DNA from: Pseudomonas cremoricolorata
GTDB taxonomy: Bacteria > Pseudomonadota > Gammaproteobacteria > Pseudomonadales > Pseudomonadaceae
DNA: 64,000 bases
Direction of reading: 5' to 3'
NCBI RefSeq assembly: GCF_000759535.1
Contig: NZ_CP009455.1
Span: 4,712,001 to 4,776,000 of the forward strand
In this document: piece after piece, positions 1 to 9,271 of the stretch
How positions within the stretch are numbered: the stretch's first letter is position 1
Layout of the letters: every line of letters begins with the position of its first letter
Notes under the pieces: generated by a model
The model's input: only the letters and a program-made list of their open reading frames with translations
Database searches by the model: none
What the model was told of the DNA's origin: nothing
Program-made: the position numbers and the translations under genes

Positions 1-871
1 GCCGCAGCAGGCCGGCCAGGCGCGCCTGCTCGGTCACCAGCTGTTCCTGGTAATCGGCCTTGTCCAGGCGCTGGCTGAGGTCGAGGGCGCCAAGCAGGCT
101 CATCTGGTCGATGCTGCGCCCCAGCGGCGCGACGTTGGCCTGGCGCTTGCCTTTCGGTTCGTTGGCCAGGGCGGCTTGCAGGCTTTCCAGCAGGATTCGC
201 CCGACCGCCAGGCTGCGGTAGTGCGGGTCGACGCCTTCGATCACATGCCACGGCGCGTAGTCACGGCTGGTACGCCGCAGCACGCGCTCGCCAAAGCGCA
301 CGAAGCGGTCGTAGGTCTTGGACTGCTGCCAGTCCAGCGGGCTGATGCGCCAGCTGTGCAGCGGGTCGTCACGCAGCGCCTTGAGGCGGGTTTTCATCTG
401 CTTTTTCGAGAGGTGGAACCAGAACTTGATGATCAGCGCGCCTTCATCGCAGAGCATTTGCTCGAGGCGCTCGGCGCCAGTGATGGCCTGATCGAGCACG
501 GCGTCCTTGAACTGGCCATGCACCCGGCCTTGCAGCATCTGGCTGTACCAGTTGCCGAAGAACACGCCCATGCGCCCCTTGGGCGGCAATGCCCGCCAGT
601 AGCGCCAGGCCGGTGGCCGGGCCAGCTCTTCGTCGGTCTGCTGGTCGAAGGTGCGCACTTCGATCAGGCGCGGGTCCATCCACTCGTTGAGCAGCTTGAC
701 CGTCTCGCCCTTGCCCGCACCTTCGATGCCGTTGATCAGGATGATGACCGGGAAACGCGCCTGCTGCTTGAGTTCGTACTGGGCGTCGAGCAGCGCCTCG
801 CGCAGGGCAGGTTCTTCGGCGTCATAGGTTTCCTTGTCGATGCAGTGGCCGATTTCAGCGGATTCGAACAT
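1..871 (-). CDS. pap: Polyphosphate:AMP phosphotransferase (PPK2 class II), 3' end outside window
   Basis: Transfers phosphate from polyphosphate to AMP, giving ADP. It is a cytoplasmic enzyme of the PPK2 family. The first 290 codons are visible and the C-terminal half runs off the left edge. The N-terminus begins MFESAEIGHC and carries a Walker A motif GIEGAGKG at residues 48-55, followed by conserved PPK2 blocks such as DQQTDEELARPPAWRYWR, GRMGVFFGNWYS and FWFHLSKKQMKTR. Family members of this class have two tandem PPK2 domains in about 500 residues, so roughly the first domain is seen here. It is divergent from mnmC. The ATG at 871 is the first in frame and fits the family N-terminus. Confidence 0.93.
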   Translation of the reverse strand, partial: MFESAEIGHCIDKETYDAEEPALREALLDAQYELKQQARFPVIILINGIEGAGKGETVKLLNEWMDPRLIEVRTFDQQTDEELARPPAWRYWRALPPKGRMGVFFGNWYSQMLQGRVHGQFKDAVLDQAITGAERLEQMLCDEGALIIKFWFHLSKKQMKTRLKALRDDPLHSWRISPLDWQQSKTYDRFVRFGERVLRRTSRDYAPWHVIEGVDPHYRSLAVGRILLESLQAALANEPKGKRQANVAPLGRSIDQMSLLGALDLSQRLDKADYQEQLVTEQARLAGLLR

Positions 872-1000
872 TGAGAACTCCTTGAGTAGACGGTGAAGAC
901 TAGCGGATCGGCTGGCGCTGTTTACCTTGCCAGGTCAAGGTCAGGGAAATGACTGGGGCAGATGACTTAACATAGGCGCTCTGCCACCGCTGAGCCGATC

Positions 1001-2965
1001 ATGTCCGACACCCTCCCCTACGCCCAGCTCGACTGGGATGAACAAGGCCGCCCGTACTCACGGCACTACGACGATGTGTATTTCTCCCGTACCGAAGGGA
1101 CCTTGGAAACCCACTATGTGTTCATCGAAGGTAATCGCCTCGAGCAACGTTTCGCTGCGCTCCAGGGCCATGAAAGCCTGCTGATCGGCGAAACCGGCTT
1201 CGGCACCGGGATGAACTTTTACTGCGCCTGGCAGGCCTTCGCCGCCCACGCGCCGAGTACGGCGCGCCTGCACTTCATCAGCGTGGAAAAACACCCGCTG
1301 AGCCACGCCGACCTCAGCCGCGCAGTGCAGCTGTGGCCGGAGCTGGCTGAATTCTGGCAGCCGCTGCTGGCGCAGTACGTGGCGGTGCATCAAGGCTTCC
1401 AGCAGTTCAGCTTCGCCGAGGGGCGCGTCACCCTGACCTTGATGATCGGTGACGCCATCGAGCAGTTGGCGCAGCTCGACGCGCCGGTCGATGCCTGGTT
1501 CCTCGACGGTTTCGCCCCGGCGAAGAACCCTGACATGTGGAACCCCGCGCTGTTCGCGCAACTGGCGCGCTTGTCAGGCCCCGGCACCACGCTGGGCACC
1601 TTCACCACCACCGGCTGGGTGCGCCGTGGCCTGGCCGAGGTCGGCTTCAAGCTGCACAAGGTGCCGGGGCTGGGCAAGAAATGGGAAGTTGCCAGAGGTC
1701 ATTACCAGGGCGAGCCCGCTGCCCCTGGCGCACCTTGGTACGCGCGCCCGGCAAGCGTTGGCCAGGCGCGCCAGGCACTGGTGATCGGCGCAGGGCTTGC
1801 CGGCAGCGCCAGCGCCAACAGCCTGGCCCGGCGGGGGTGGCAAGTCACGGTGCTGGAGCGTCACGCCGCAGTTGCACAAGAAGCCTCGGGCAATCCGCAA
1901 GGGGTGCTGTACCTCAAGCTTTCGGCCCACGGCACGGCGCTGTCGCAGATGATCCTTGCCGGGTTCGGCTATACCCGGCGCTGGTTGCAGCAGCTACAGC
2001 GCGGCCACGACTGGGATGCCTGCGGCGTGCTGCAATTGGCCTTCGATGCCAAGGAGGCCGAGCGCCAGAACAAACTCGCAGCAGCCTTCGACGCGAGCCT
2101 GTTGCGGACGCTGGATCAGCAGCAGGCGCAGCAGCAGGCCGGCATCGCCCTGCCCTGCGGCGGGCTGTTCTATCCCGAGGGCGGCTGGGTACATCCGCCA
2201 GCGCTGTGTCGGGCGATGTTGCAGCATCCGGGCATCGATCTGCTGACCCACAGCGACGTGCTGCAACTGCGCCGCGTCGACGGCCAGTGGCAGGCCTGGG
2301 CCGGCGAGCGGCTGCTGGCCAGTGCGCCTGTGGTGGTGCTGTGCAACGCCGCCGAGGTGCAGCGCCTGCTGCCCGAGGCGGTGCTGCCGCTCAAGCGCAT
2401 TCGCGGGCAGATCACCCGCCTGCCGGCGACGGCGACCAGCCAGACGCTGGGCACGGTGGTGTGCGCCGACGGCTATCTGGCCCCACCACGTGATGGCGAG
2501 CACACCCTCGGCGCCAGTTTCGACTTCCACAGCCAGGATCTGGCCCCGACCGTGGCCGAGCATCAGAGCAATCTCGAGCTGTTGCAGGCGATCTCACCGG
2601 ACATGGCCGAACGGCTGAACGTTGCCGCCCTCGACCCCGTGCACCTGCAAGGCCGCGCGGCGTTTCGCTGCACCACCCCCGACTACCTGCCGCTGGTCGG
2701 CCCCCTGGCCGACTCCGCAGCCTTCGACCAGGCCTATGCCAGCCTGCGCAAGGATGCCCGGCACGTGCCAGACACGCCGTGCCCCTGGCTCGACGGCCTG
2801 TACATCAACAGCGGCCACGGCTCACGCGGGCTGATCACCGCGCCCTTGAGCGGCGAACTGATCGCCGCCTGGGCCAGCGGCGAAGCACTGCCGCTGCCCC
2901 GTGCGGTGGCAGAGGCGTGCCATCCCAATCGCTTTTTGTTGCGGCGGTTGATTCGCGGTAAGTGA
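1001..2965 (+). CDS. mnmC: Bifunctional tRNA (mnm5s2U34) methyltransferase / FAD-dependent cmnm5s2U34 oxidoreductase
   Basis: Completes the mnm5s2U modification at wobble position 34 of several tRNAs. The C-terminal FAD domain removes the carboxymethyl group and the N-terminal SAM domain methylates the product. The 654-residue length matches the full bifunctional form. The SAM-binding motif GETGFGTG is at residues 63-70 and DGFAPAKNPDMW at 169-180; the FAD dinucleotide-fold motif GAGLAG is at 263-268. The C-terminus has the FAD-family motif with NSGHGSRGL. The ATG at 1001 is preceded by only a weak Shine-Dalgarno (TGAG). It stands alone, with 139 bp before the next operon. Confidence 0.96.
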   Translation: MSDTLPYAQLDWDEQGRPYSRHYDDVYFSRTEGTLETHYVFIEGNRLEQRFAALQGHESLLIGETGFGTGMNFYCAWQAFAAHAPSTARLHFISVEKHPLSHADLSRAVQLWPELAEFWQPLLAQYVAVHQGFQQFSFAEGRVTLTLMIGDAIEQLAQLDAPVDAWFLDGFAPAKNPDMWNPALFAQLARLSGPGTTLGTFTTTGWVRRGLAEVGFKLHKVPGLGKKWEVARGHYQGEPAAPGAPWYARPASVGQARQALVIGAGLAGSASANSLARRGWQVTVLERHAAVAQEASGNPQGVLYLKLSAHGTALSQMILAGFGYTRRWLQQLQRGHDWDACGVLQLAFDAKEAERQNKLAAAFDASLLRTLDQQQAQQQAGIALPCGGLFYPEGGWVHPPALCRAMLQHPGIDLLTHSDVLQLRRVDGQWQAWAGERLLASAPVVVLCNAAEVQRLLPEAVLPLKRIRGQITRLPATATSQTLGTVVCADGYLAPPRDGEHTLGASFDFHSQDLAPTVAEHQSNLELLQAISPDMAERLNVAALDPVHLQGRAAFRCTTPDYLPLVGPLADSAAFDQAYASLRKDARHVPDTPCPWLDGLYINSGHGSRGLITAPLSGELIAAWASGEALPLPRAVAEACHPNRFLLRRLIRGK

Positions 2966-3104
2966 GCGATCAGTGGCGCTGGGTGCCCACCCACCGCCCA
3001 TCGGCTTATAACAGATCGTTCTAAAACTCACACAAATCCCTCCGGTCACTACCTAGGTGCCCAGCATTGGCACACCTCCCCAACGGCAACACCGGTAAGG
3101 ACCT

Positions 3105-4892
3105 ATGTGCGGATTAGCAGGCGAGTTACGTTTCACCCCCTTTGGCCAGGCGCCACGTCCCGCGGACCTCGCGGCCGTCGAGCGCATCACCCATCACTTG
3201 GCCCCACGCGGCCCCGACGCCTGGGGCTTCCATAGCCAGGGGCCAATTGCCCTCGGCCACCGGCGGCTGAAGATCATGGACTTGTCCGACGGCTCGGCGC
3301 AGCCGATGCAGGACAACACCTTGGGCCTGGCGCTGGCTTTCAACGGCGCCATCTACAACTTCCCTGAGTTGCGCGAAGAACTCCAGGCGCTGGGCTACAG
3401 CTTCTGGTCCGATGGCGACACCGAAGTGCTGCTCAAGGGCTACCACGCCTGGGGCGAGGCGCTGCTGCCCAAGCTCAATGGCATGTTCGCCCTGGCCATC
3501 TGGGAGCGCGACAGCCAACGGCTGTTCCTCGCCCGTGACCGCCTCGGCGTCAAGCCGCTGTACCTGTCGCGCACCGGCGAGCGACTGCGCTTCGCCTCGA
3601 CCCTGCCGGCGCTGCTCAAGGGCGGCGACATCGACCCGGTGATCGACCCGGTGGGCCTCAACCACTACCTCAACTTCCATGCCGTGGTGCCCGCGCCGCG
3701 TACCTTGCTGGCCAACGTGCAAAAGCTCGAGCCGGGCACCTGGATGCGCGTCGACCGCCACGGCGAGATCGAACGCCACACCTGGTGGACCCTGCAATAC
3801 GGCCCCAATGCCGATGAGCAGAACCTCACCTTGGACGACTGGACCACCCGCGTACTCGACGCCACCCGCGACGCCGTGGCGATTCGCCAACGGGCTGCGG
3901 TGGATGTCGGTGTACTGCTATCCGGCGGCGTCGACTCGAGCCTGCTGGTCGGCCTGCTGCGCGAGACCGGTGTGCAAGACCTGTCGACCTTCTCGATCGG
4001 CTTCGAAGACGCTGGCGGCGAACGTGGTGACGAGTTCCAGTATTCAGACTTGATCGCTCGCCACTACGGCACCCGCCATCATCAGTTGCGCATCGCCGAA
4101 CACGAGATCATCGACCAGTTGCCGGCGGCCTTCCGCGCCATGAGTGAACCGATGGTCAGCCACGACTGCATCGCGTTCTATCTGCTCTCGCGGGAAGTGG
4201 CCAAGCACTGCAAGGGCGTGCAAAGCGGCCAGGGCGCCGACGAACTGTTCGCCGGCTACCACTGGTACCCGCAAGTGGACGGCGCTGCCGACCCCTACGC
4301 GGCCTACCGCGCAGCGTTCTTCGACCGCAGCGTCGAGGAGTACCGCGACACCGTACAGGCACCCTGGTTGCTCGACGGCGATGCCGCCGGTGACTTCGTG
4401 CGTGAGCACTTCGCCCGCCCCGGTGCCAGCGCCGCAGTCGATAAAGCGTTGCGTCTGGACAGCACGGTGATGCTGGTCGATGACCCGGTCAAACGGGTCG
4501 ACAACATGACCATGGCCTGGGGCCTGGAAGCGCGTACGCCGTTCCTCGACTACCGCCTGGCCGAACTCTCGGCACGTATTCCGGCCCGCTTCAAGCTGCC
4601 AGACGGCGGCAAGCAGGTGCTCAAGGAAGCGGCGCGACGGGTGATCCCAAACGAGGTGATCGACCGCAAGAAAGGCTATTTCCCGGTGCCTGGCCTCAAG
4701 CACCTGGAAGGCGCCACGCTGGATTGGGTACGGCAGCTACTGACCGACTCCAGCCAAGACCGTGGCCTGTTCAACCCGGCTGAAATCGACCGCCTGCTGA
4801 GCAATCCACACGGCCAGCTCACCCCGCTGCACGGCTCCAAGCTGTGGCAGCTGGCCGCGCTGAACCTGTGGCTCAGCGAACAAGGAATCTGA
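3105..4892 (+). CDS. N-acetylglutaminylglutamine amidotransferase (asparagine-synthase family)
   Basis: Makes the terminal amide of the compatible solute N-acetylglutaminylglutamine amide (NAGGN). It is an asparagine-synthetase-like enzyme of 595 residues. The N-terminal class II glutamine amidotransferase domain starts MCGLAGE with nucleophile Cys2. The synthase domain has the PP-loop SGGVDSS at residues 273-279. It is the first gene of a three-gene operon with the dipeptide synthetase (4-bp gap) and an M42 peptidase. This trio is the NAGGN (asnO–ngs) cluster described in P. aeruginosa and Sinorhizobium. The start is fixed by the need for Cys2 and by AAGGA upstream. It could be misread as asnB, but the context argues against that. 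Confidence 0.92.
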   Translation: MCGLAGELRFTPFGQAPRPADLAAVERITHHLAPRGPDAWGFHSQGPIALGHRRLKIMDLSDGSAQPMQDNTLGLALAFNGAIYNFPELREELQALGYSFWSDGDTEVLLKGYHAWGEALLPKLNGMFALAIWERDSQRLFLARDRLGVKPLYLSRTGERLRFASTLPALLKGGDIDPVIDPVGLNHYLNFHAVVPAPRTLLANVQKLEPGTWMRVDRHGEIERHTWWTLQYGPNADEQNLTLDDWTTRVLDATRDAVAIRQRAAVDVGVLLSGGVDSSLLVGLLRETGVQDLSTFSIGFEDAGGERGDEFQYSDLIARHYGTRHHQLRIAEHEIIDQLPAAFRAMSEPMVSHDCIAFYLLSREVAKHCKGVQSGQGADELFAGYHWYPQVDGAADPYAAYRAAFFDRSVEEYRDTVQAPWLLDGDAAGDFVREHFARPGASAAVDKALRLDSTVMLVDDPVKRVDNMTMAWGLEARTPFLDYRLAELSARIPARFKLPDGGKQVLKEAARRVIPNEVIDRKKGYFPVPGLKHLEGATLDWVRQLLTDSSQDRGLFNPAEIDRLLSNPHGQLTPLHGSKLWQLAALNLWLSEQGI

Positions 4893-4896
4893 TTCG

Positions 4897-6642
4897 ATGA
4901 AAGCCCATGAAATCGCCTATGGCCAGCGCCTGCTGCGCGGCCAGGCGCCCTCCTATGAACGCCTGCAGGCGCGTCTGGCCGGTGACGGCAGCGAGCCCCA
5001 CGACCAGCCGCGGGCCCTGCATTGTGGCTGGGGGCGACTGCTGATCGGCCACACCTACCCCGATCCGCAGAGCCTGGCCGGTGCGTTGCAGCAGGAACGC
5101 CCCGGCGAGCGCGACATCGCCCTGTACGTGGCCGCGCCGCAGCAGGTGCTGGCACAGGCACCGCAGCACCTGTTTCTCGACCCTTCCGACACCCTGCGCC
5201 TGTGGTTCAGCGACTACCGTCAGGCGCAGCGCGTATTTCGCGGCTTTCGTATTCGCCGGGCGCAGAACGCGGCGGACTGGCAGGCGATCAACGCCTTGTA
5301 CCAGACCCGCGGCATGCTGCCGATCGACCCCGAACGCCTGACACCAAGGCACTTGGGCGGGCCGGTGTACTGGCTGGCTGAAGACGATGACAGCGGTGCA
5401 GTCATCGGCAGTGTGATGGGCCTGAACCACCACAAGGCCTATGCCGATCCAGAGCACGGCAGCAGTCTGTGGTGCCTGGCGGTCGATCCACAATGCAGCC
5501 GTCCCGGCGTCGGCGAGGTGCTGGTGCGCCACCTGATCGAGCACTTCATGAGCCGCGGTCTGGCCTACCTCGACCTGTCGGTGCTGCACGACAACCGTCA
5601 GGCCAAGCGCTTGTACGAAAAACTCGGTTTTCGCAACCTGCCGACCTTCGCCGTCAAGCGCAAGAACGGCATCAACCAGCCGCTGTTTCTCGGCCCGGGG
5701 CCCCAGGCCGAGCTCAATCCCTATGCGCGAATCATCGTCGATGAAGCGTACCGGCGCGGTATCGAAGTGCAGGTCGATGACGCCGCTGCCGGGCTGTTCA
5801 GCCTGAGCATGGGCGGGCGCCGTGTGCGCTGCCGTGAGTCGCTGAGCGACCTCACCAGCGCCGTGAGCATGACCCTGTGCCAGGACAAGCGCCTGACCCA
5901 GCACGCGCTGGAGCAGGCTGGCCTGCACGTGCCGGTGCAGCAACTGGCCGGCAGCGCCGACGACAACCTGGCATTTCTCGAAGACCACGGCGCGGTGGTG
6001 GTCAAGCCGGTGGACGGCGAGCAGGGCCAGGGCGTAGCCGTCAATCTCAGCACCTACGACGAGCTCACCCAGGCCGTCGAGCAGGCGCGGCGCTTCGACA
6101 GCCGCGTGTTGCTGGAAAGCTACCACCCAGGGTTCGACCTGCGCATCGTGGTCATCGCCCATGAAGTGGTGGCCGCGGCCATTCGCCATCCGGCGCAGGT
6201 CGTCGGTGACGGCAGCCACTGTATCCGCGCGCTGATCGAGGCGCAGAGCCGTCGTCGCCAGGCGGCTACCGGGGGTGAGAGTCGTATTCCGCTGGATGAA
6301 GAAACCGAACGCACCTTGCATGCAGCAGGCTTCGATTACGACAGCGTGCTACCGGCCGGACAGCCCCTGGCCGTGCGCCGCGCCGCCAACTTGCACACCG
6401 GTGGCACCCTGGAAGACGTCACCGAACGCTTGCATCCGACCCTGGCCGATGCCGCGATCCGCGCTGCCCGCGCCCTGGATATTCCCGTGGTGGGGCTGGA
6501 TTTTATGGTCGCCGACGCCAGCCAGCCCAACTACGTGATCATCGAAGCCAACGAGCGCGTGGGCCTGGCCAACCACGAGCCGCAACCCACTGCCGAACGC
6601 TTCGTCGACCTGCTGTTTCCCCACAGCCGCGCCCTGACCTGA
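4897..6642 (+). CDS. ngg: N-acetylglutaminylglutamine synthetase (GNAT + ATP-grasp fusion)
   Basis: Builds the acetylated glutamine dipeptide that the upstream amidotransferase converts to NAGGN, an osmoprotectant. The 581-residue protein fuses an N-terminal GNAT acetyltransferase region (about 117-255, with the acetyl-CoA-like stretch CSRPGVGEVLVRHL) to a C-terminal ATP-grasp ligase domain (about 325-575). The ligase has VVKPVDGEQGQGV near 367-380 and a late EANERVGLANHEP, as in cyanophycin-synthetase-like ATP-grasp enzymes. It starts 4 bp after the amidotransferase stop, so the two are almost certainly cotranslated. The fusion order is what is expected for this family; the exact acyl donor steps are known from homologues and not visible here. 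Confidence 0.92.
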   Translation: MKAHEIAYGQRLLRGQAPSYERLQARLAGDGSEPHDQPRALHCGWGRLLIGHTYPDPQSLAGALQQERPGERDIALYVAAPQQVLAQAPQHLFLDPSDTLRLWFSDYRQAQRVFRGFRIRRAQNAADWQAINALYQTRGMLPIDPERLTPRHLGGPVYWLAEDDDSGAVIGSVMGLNHHKAYADPEHGSSLWCLAVDPQCSRPGVGEVLVRHLIEHFMSRGLAYLDLSVLHDNRQAKRLYEKLGFRNLPTFAVKRKNGINQPLFLGPGPQAELNPYARIIVDEAYRRGIEVQVDDAAAGLFSLSMGGRRVRCRESLSDLTSAVSMTLCQDKRLTQHALEQAGLHVPVQQLAGSADDNLAFLEDHGAVVVKPVDGEQGQGVAVNLSTYDELTQAVEQARRFDSRVLLESYHPGFDLRIVVIAHEVVAAAIRHPAQVVGDGSHCIRALIEAQSRRRQAATGGESRIPLDEETERTLHAAGFDYDSVLPAGQPLAVRRAANLHTGGTLEDVTERLHPTLADAAIRAARALDIPVVGLDFMVADASQPNYVIIEANERVGLANHEPQPTAERFVDLLFPHSRALT

Positions 6643-6665
6643 ACGTTGCACAAGGAGACCTGGAC

Positions 6666-7850
6666 ATGTCCGAACGACATCCCGAGCCCGATCTCGACTA
6701 CATGAAGCGTGTGCTGCTGGAGATGCTCGCCATCCCCAGCCCCACCGGCTTCACCGACACCATCGTGCGCTACGTGGCCGAACGCCTGGAAGAACTGGGC
6801 ATCCCCTTCGAGCTGACCCGTCGCGGCACCATTCGCGCGACCCTGCGCGGGCGGCAGAACTCCCCGGACCGGGCTGTTTCCGCGCACCTGGATACCATTG
6901 GCGCCAGCGTGCGCCAGGTGCAGGACAACGGCCGCCTGGCGCTGGCGCCGGTCGGCTGTTGGTCGAGCCGCTTCGCTGAAGGCAGCCGCGTCAGCGTGTT
7001 CACCGACAGCGGTGTGCTGCGCGGCAGCGTGCTGCCGCTGATGGCCAGCGGGCACGCCTTCAACACCGCCATCGACCAGATGCCGGTGAGCTGGGACCAC
7101 GTCGAAGTACGCCTCGATGCCTATAGCACCACCCGCGCCGATGCCGAAGCGCTGGGCATCGGTATCGGTGATTTCGTCGCCTTCGATCCGCTGCCCGAAT
7201 TCACCGACAGCGGCCATATCAGCGCCCGCCACCTGGATGACAAGGCCGGTGTCGCCGCCCTGCTGGCAGCGCTCAAGGCGGTGGTGGAAAGTGGCCAGCA
7301 ACCGCTGATCGACTGCCACCCGCTGTTCACCATCACCGAAGAAACCGGCTCTGGCGCAGCCGGCGCCTTGCCGTGGGACGTGAGTGAATTCGTCGGTATC
7401 GACATCGCCCCGGTGGCGCCAGGCCAAGCCTCCAGCGAGCATGCCGTGAGCGTGGCGATGCAGGATTCATCCGGGCCGTACGATTATCACCTGTCGCGCC
7501 ACCTGCTGAACCTTGCAGCCGAACAGGAACTGCCGGTGCGCCGCGACCTGTTCCGCTACTACTTCAGCGACGCGCATTCGGCGGTGACCGCCGGGCATGA
7601 CATCCGCACCGCGCTGGTGGCGTTCGGCTGCGATGCCACCCATGGCTACGAGCGTACCCACATCGACAGCCTGGCGGCCTTGAGCCGACTGCTGACCGGC
7701 TACCTGCTCAGCCCGCCCGTGTTCGCCAGCGATTCGCAGCCGGCCAGCTCGTCGTTGGAGCGCTTCAGCCACCAGCTCGAGCACGACGCGCAGATGGAGA
7801 GCGACACACGGGTACCGGCCGTGGACAGCCTGGTGGGGAACAAGGCCTGA
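6666..7850 (+). CDS. Osmoprotectant NAGGN-system M42-family hydrolase
   Basis: A metallopeptidase-like protein of the M42 (glutamyl aminopeptidase/endoglucanase M) family, third in the NAGGN operon. Metal-ligand motifs are visible: HLDT (H74, D76), HLDDKAG (D191), TEETGSG (E225/E226) and GIDIAP (D246). At 394 residues it is slightly longer than generic M42 enzymes. The Shine-Dalgarno AAGGAGACC lies just before the ATG. Its role is inferred from conserved linkage to the two biosynthetic genes; breakdown or processing of the dipeptide is plausible, but the substrate is not evident from sequence. A hairpin follows the gene. Confidence 0.88.
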   Translation: MSERHPEPDLDYMKRVLLEMLAIPSPTGFTDTIVRYVAERLEELGIPFELTRRGTIRATLRGRQNSPDRAVSAHLDTIGASVRQVQDNGRLALAPVGCWSSRFAEGSRVSVFTDSGVLRGSVLPLMASGHAFNTAIDQMPVSWDHVEVRLDAYSTTRADAEALGIGIGDFVAFDPLPEFTDSGHISARHLDDKAGVAALLAALKAVVESGQQPLIDCHPLFTITEETGSGAAGALPWDVSEFVGIDIAPVAPGQASSEHAVSVAMQDSSGPYDYHLSRHLLNLAAEQELPVRRDLFRYYFSDAHSAVTAGHDIRTALVAFGCDATHGYERTHIDSLAALSRLLTGYLLSPPVFASDSQPASSSLERFSHQLEHDAQMESDTRVPAVDSLVGNKA

Positions 7851-7861
7851 TTCCTACGCGG

Positions 7862-7895
7862 TGATTCGGGCTTTCGCGTACGATGGCCCGAATCA
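7862..7895 (+). terminator. Hairpin after the NAGGN operon
   Basis: Ten-base inverted repeat TGATTCGGGC / GCCCGAATCA with a 14-nt loop, 11 bp after the M42 gene stop. There is no clear T-run, so it may be a weak or Rho-assisted terminator, or an mRNA-stabilising end. It lies directly before the yheU-like gene. Confidence 0.4.
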
Positions 7896-7915
7896 TCATC
7901 CATTGCCGCTGACCT

Positions 7916-8143
7916 ATGCTGATTCCCTACGAGCACCTGCAAGCCGATACCCTCACCGCCCTGATCGAGGACTTCGTCACCCGCGACGGCACCGACAACG
8001 GTGACGACACGCCGCTGGAGACCCGCGTGCTGCGCGTGCGCCAGGCCTTGGCCAAAGGCCAGGCGTTCATCCTCTTCGATGTGGAAAGCCAGCAATGCCA
8101 GCTGCTGGCCAGGCACGACGTGCCGCCCGAGCTGCTGGGCTGA
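7916..8143 (+). CDS. YheU family protein (UPF0270)
   Basis: A 75-residue acidic protein beginning MLIPYEHL, the typical start of the YheU/UPF0270 family, and ending in a short C-terminal PPELLG. Family members are about 70-75 residues and uncharacterised, so no reaction can be assigned. It is on the same strand as the NAGGN operon, 65 bp downstream and past a hairpin, so it is probably expressed separately. It ends 4 bp before the stop of the convergent csrA-like gene. Confidence 0.88.
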   Translation: MLIPYEHLQADTLTALIEDFVTRDGTDNGDDTPLETRVLRVRQALAKGQAFILFDVESQQCQLLARHDVPPELLG

Positions 8144-8147
8144 CCGC

Positions 8148-8360
8148 TCAGCGCCGCGAGCGCTCCGGCCCGGAACCGTCCGACTGCTCGCACTTGCGTT
8201 GCGCGCGAATGCGCTTGAACACTTCGCTGCGGTGCACTTCGACATGCCGCGGCGCCTCCACGCCCATGCGCACCACACCCCGGCGCAGATCGACCAGCTT
8301 GATGGTGATGTCGTCACCAATGACGATGGACTCGCCCACTTCTCTCACGAATACCAGCAT
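8148..8360 (-). CDS. csrA: CsrA/Rsm-family post-transcriptional regulator (probably RsmI type)
   Basis: A small RNA-binding translational regulator that binds GGA motifs in mRNA leaders. The 70-residue protein starts MLVFVREVGESIVIGDD, with the CsrA core VRMGVEAPRHVEVHRSEVFKRI. An upstream in-frame start would add 20 residues that do not belong to the family, so the ATG at 8360 is chosen. The sequence diverges from the classical MLILTRRVGE start of RsmA and has a basic tail (RKCEQ…PERSRR). P. putida has three Csr paralogues; position next to the NAGGN genes suggests RsmI, from memory of the KT2440 order. It converges on yheU. Confidence 0.9.
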   Translation of the reverse strand: MLVFVREVGESIVIGDDITIKLVDLRRGVVRMGVEAPRHVEVHRSEVFKRIRAQRKCEQSDGSGPERSRR

Positions 8361-8506
8361 GGCGCACTCCCGCAGCGGTGAAAAAGACCGCAGACTGCCG
8401 GGGAGCGGTTGCCCTGCCAATGGTATTGGTCGATTCAGGAACCTTCCTACTTTGGCTGGTAACTTTTCTTACGTCCGCTACCTACAAATTGCGCTAACTG
8501 CCCGGC

Positions 8507-9271
8507 TCACGCTCGCTGCGGCGCACGCACGCTCACCCCTTCGCGCGTCAATGCCTGGCGAATCGCCTGGGCGAATGCGGCTGCGCCTGGCTGGTCGCCG
8601 TGGATGCACAACGTGTCAGCCTGCACGGGCACGGTGCTGCCGTCGACCGCGACCACATGACCTTCACGCAGCATGCCCAGCACTTGAGCCACGGCCTGGT
8701 CGGCGTCGGTGATCATCGCCCCGGCCTGGCTGCGCGGGGTCAACGTGCCGTCTGCCTGATACGTGCGATCTGCAAACACCTCATGGCGCACCGCCAGGCC
8801 CAGCGCCTGAGCCGCGTGGGTCAGCTCGCTGTTGGCCAGGCCGTACAGATACAACTGCGGGTCCAGATCACGCACCGCTTCGCAGATCGCCCTGGCCAGA
8901 ACCGGATCGGCCGCCGCCTGGTTGTACAGAGCCCCATGCGGCTTGACATGCTGCAGCCTGCCCCCCTGGGCGGTGACGAACGCCTGCAGCGCGCCCACCT
9001 GGTACAGCACGCAGGCGTAGGCTTCATCCGCGCTCAGGGTCATGTTGCGGCGACCGAACCCTTGCAGATCGGGGAAGCTTGGATGAGCACCGACCGCCAC
9101 GGCGTTTTTCAATGCGGCGGCGACCGTGTGGCGCATGATTCGCGGATCGCCTGCGTGAAACCCACAGGCGATGTTGGCTGAGGTGATCTGCGCCAGTACG
9201 GCGTCGTCGTCACCCATGCGATAGGCGCCGAAGCCTTCGCCCAGGTCACTGTTGAAATCGAGCTCAGGCAT
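8507..9271 (-). CDS. pxpA: 5-oxoprolinase subunit PxpA (LamB/YcsF family)
   Basis: Together with PxpB and PxpC it performs the ATP-dependent hydrolysis of 5-oxoproline (pyroglutamate) to glutamate. The 254-residue protein begins MPELDFNSDLGEGFGAYRMGDD, the hallmark of the LamB/YcsF family, and contains NIACGFHAGDP and VKPHGALYNQ. The chosen ATG at 9271 removes a 15-residue extension lying inside pxpC. It overlaps the end of pxpC by 8 bp and is last in a leftward operon pxpB-pxpC-pxpA, with an MHS transporter upstream. All three subunits are present and intact. Confidence 0.95.
   Translation of the reverse strand: MPELDFNSDLGEGFGAYRMGDDDAVLAQITSANIACGFHAGDPRIMRHTVAAALKNAVAVGAHPSFPDLQGFGRRNMTLSADEAYACVLYQVGALQAFVTAQGGRLQHVKPHGALYNQAAADPVLARAICEAVRDLDPQLYLYGLANSELTHAAQALGLAVRHEVFADRTYQADGTLTPRSQAGAMITDADQAVAQVLGMLREGHVVAVDGSTVPVQADTLCIHGDQPGAAAFAQAIRQALTREGVSVRAPQRA

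Noticed and set aside
176..874. Plus-strand frame opposite the PPK2 gene
   Set aside because: The minus strand encodes a well-conserved PPK2 with Walker A motif; the plus frame has no family features.
1537..2493. Long alternative frame inside mnmC
   Set aside because: Arg/Ala/Gly-rich frame typical of GC-rich shadow ORFs, fully inside mnmC.
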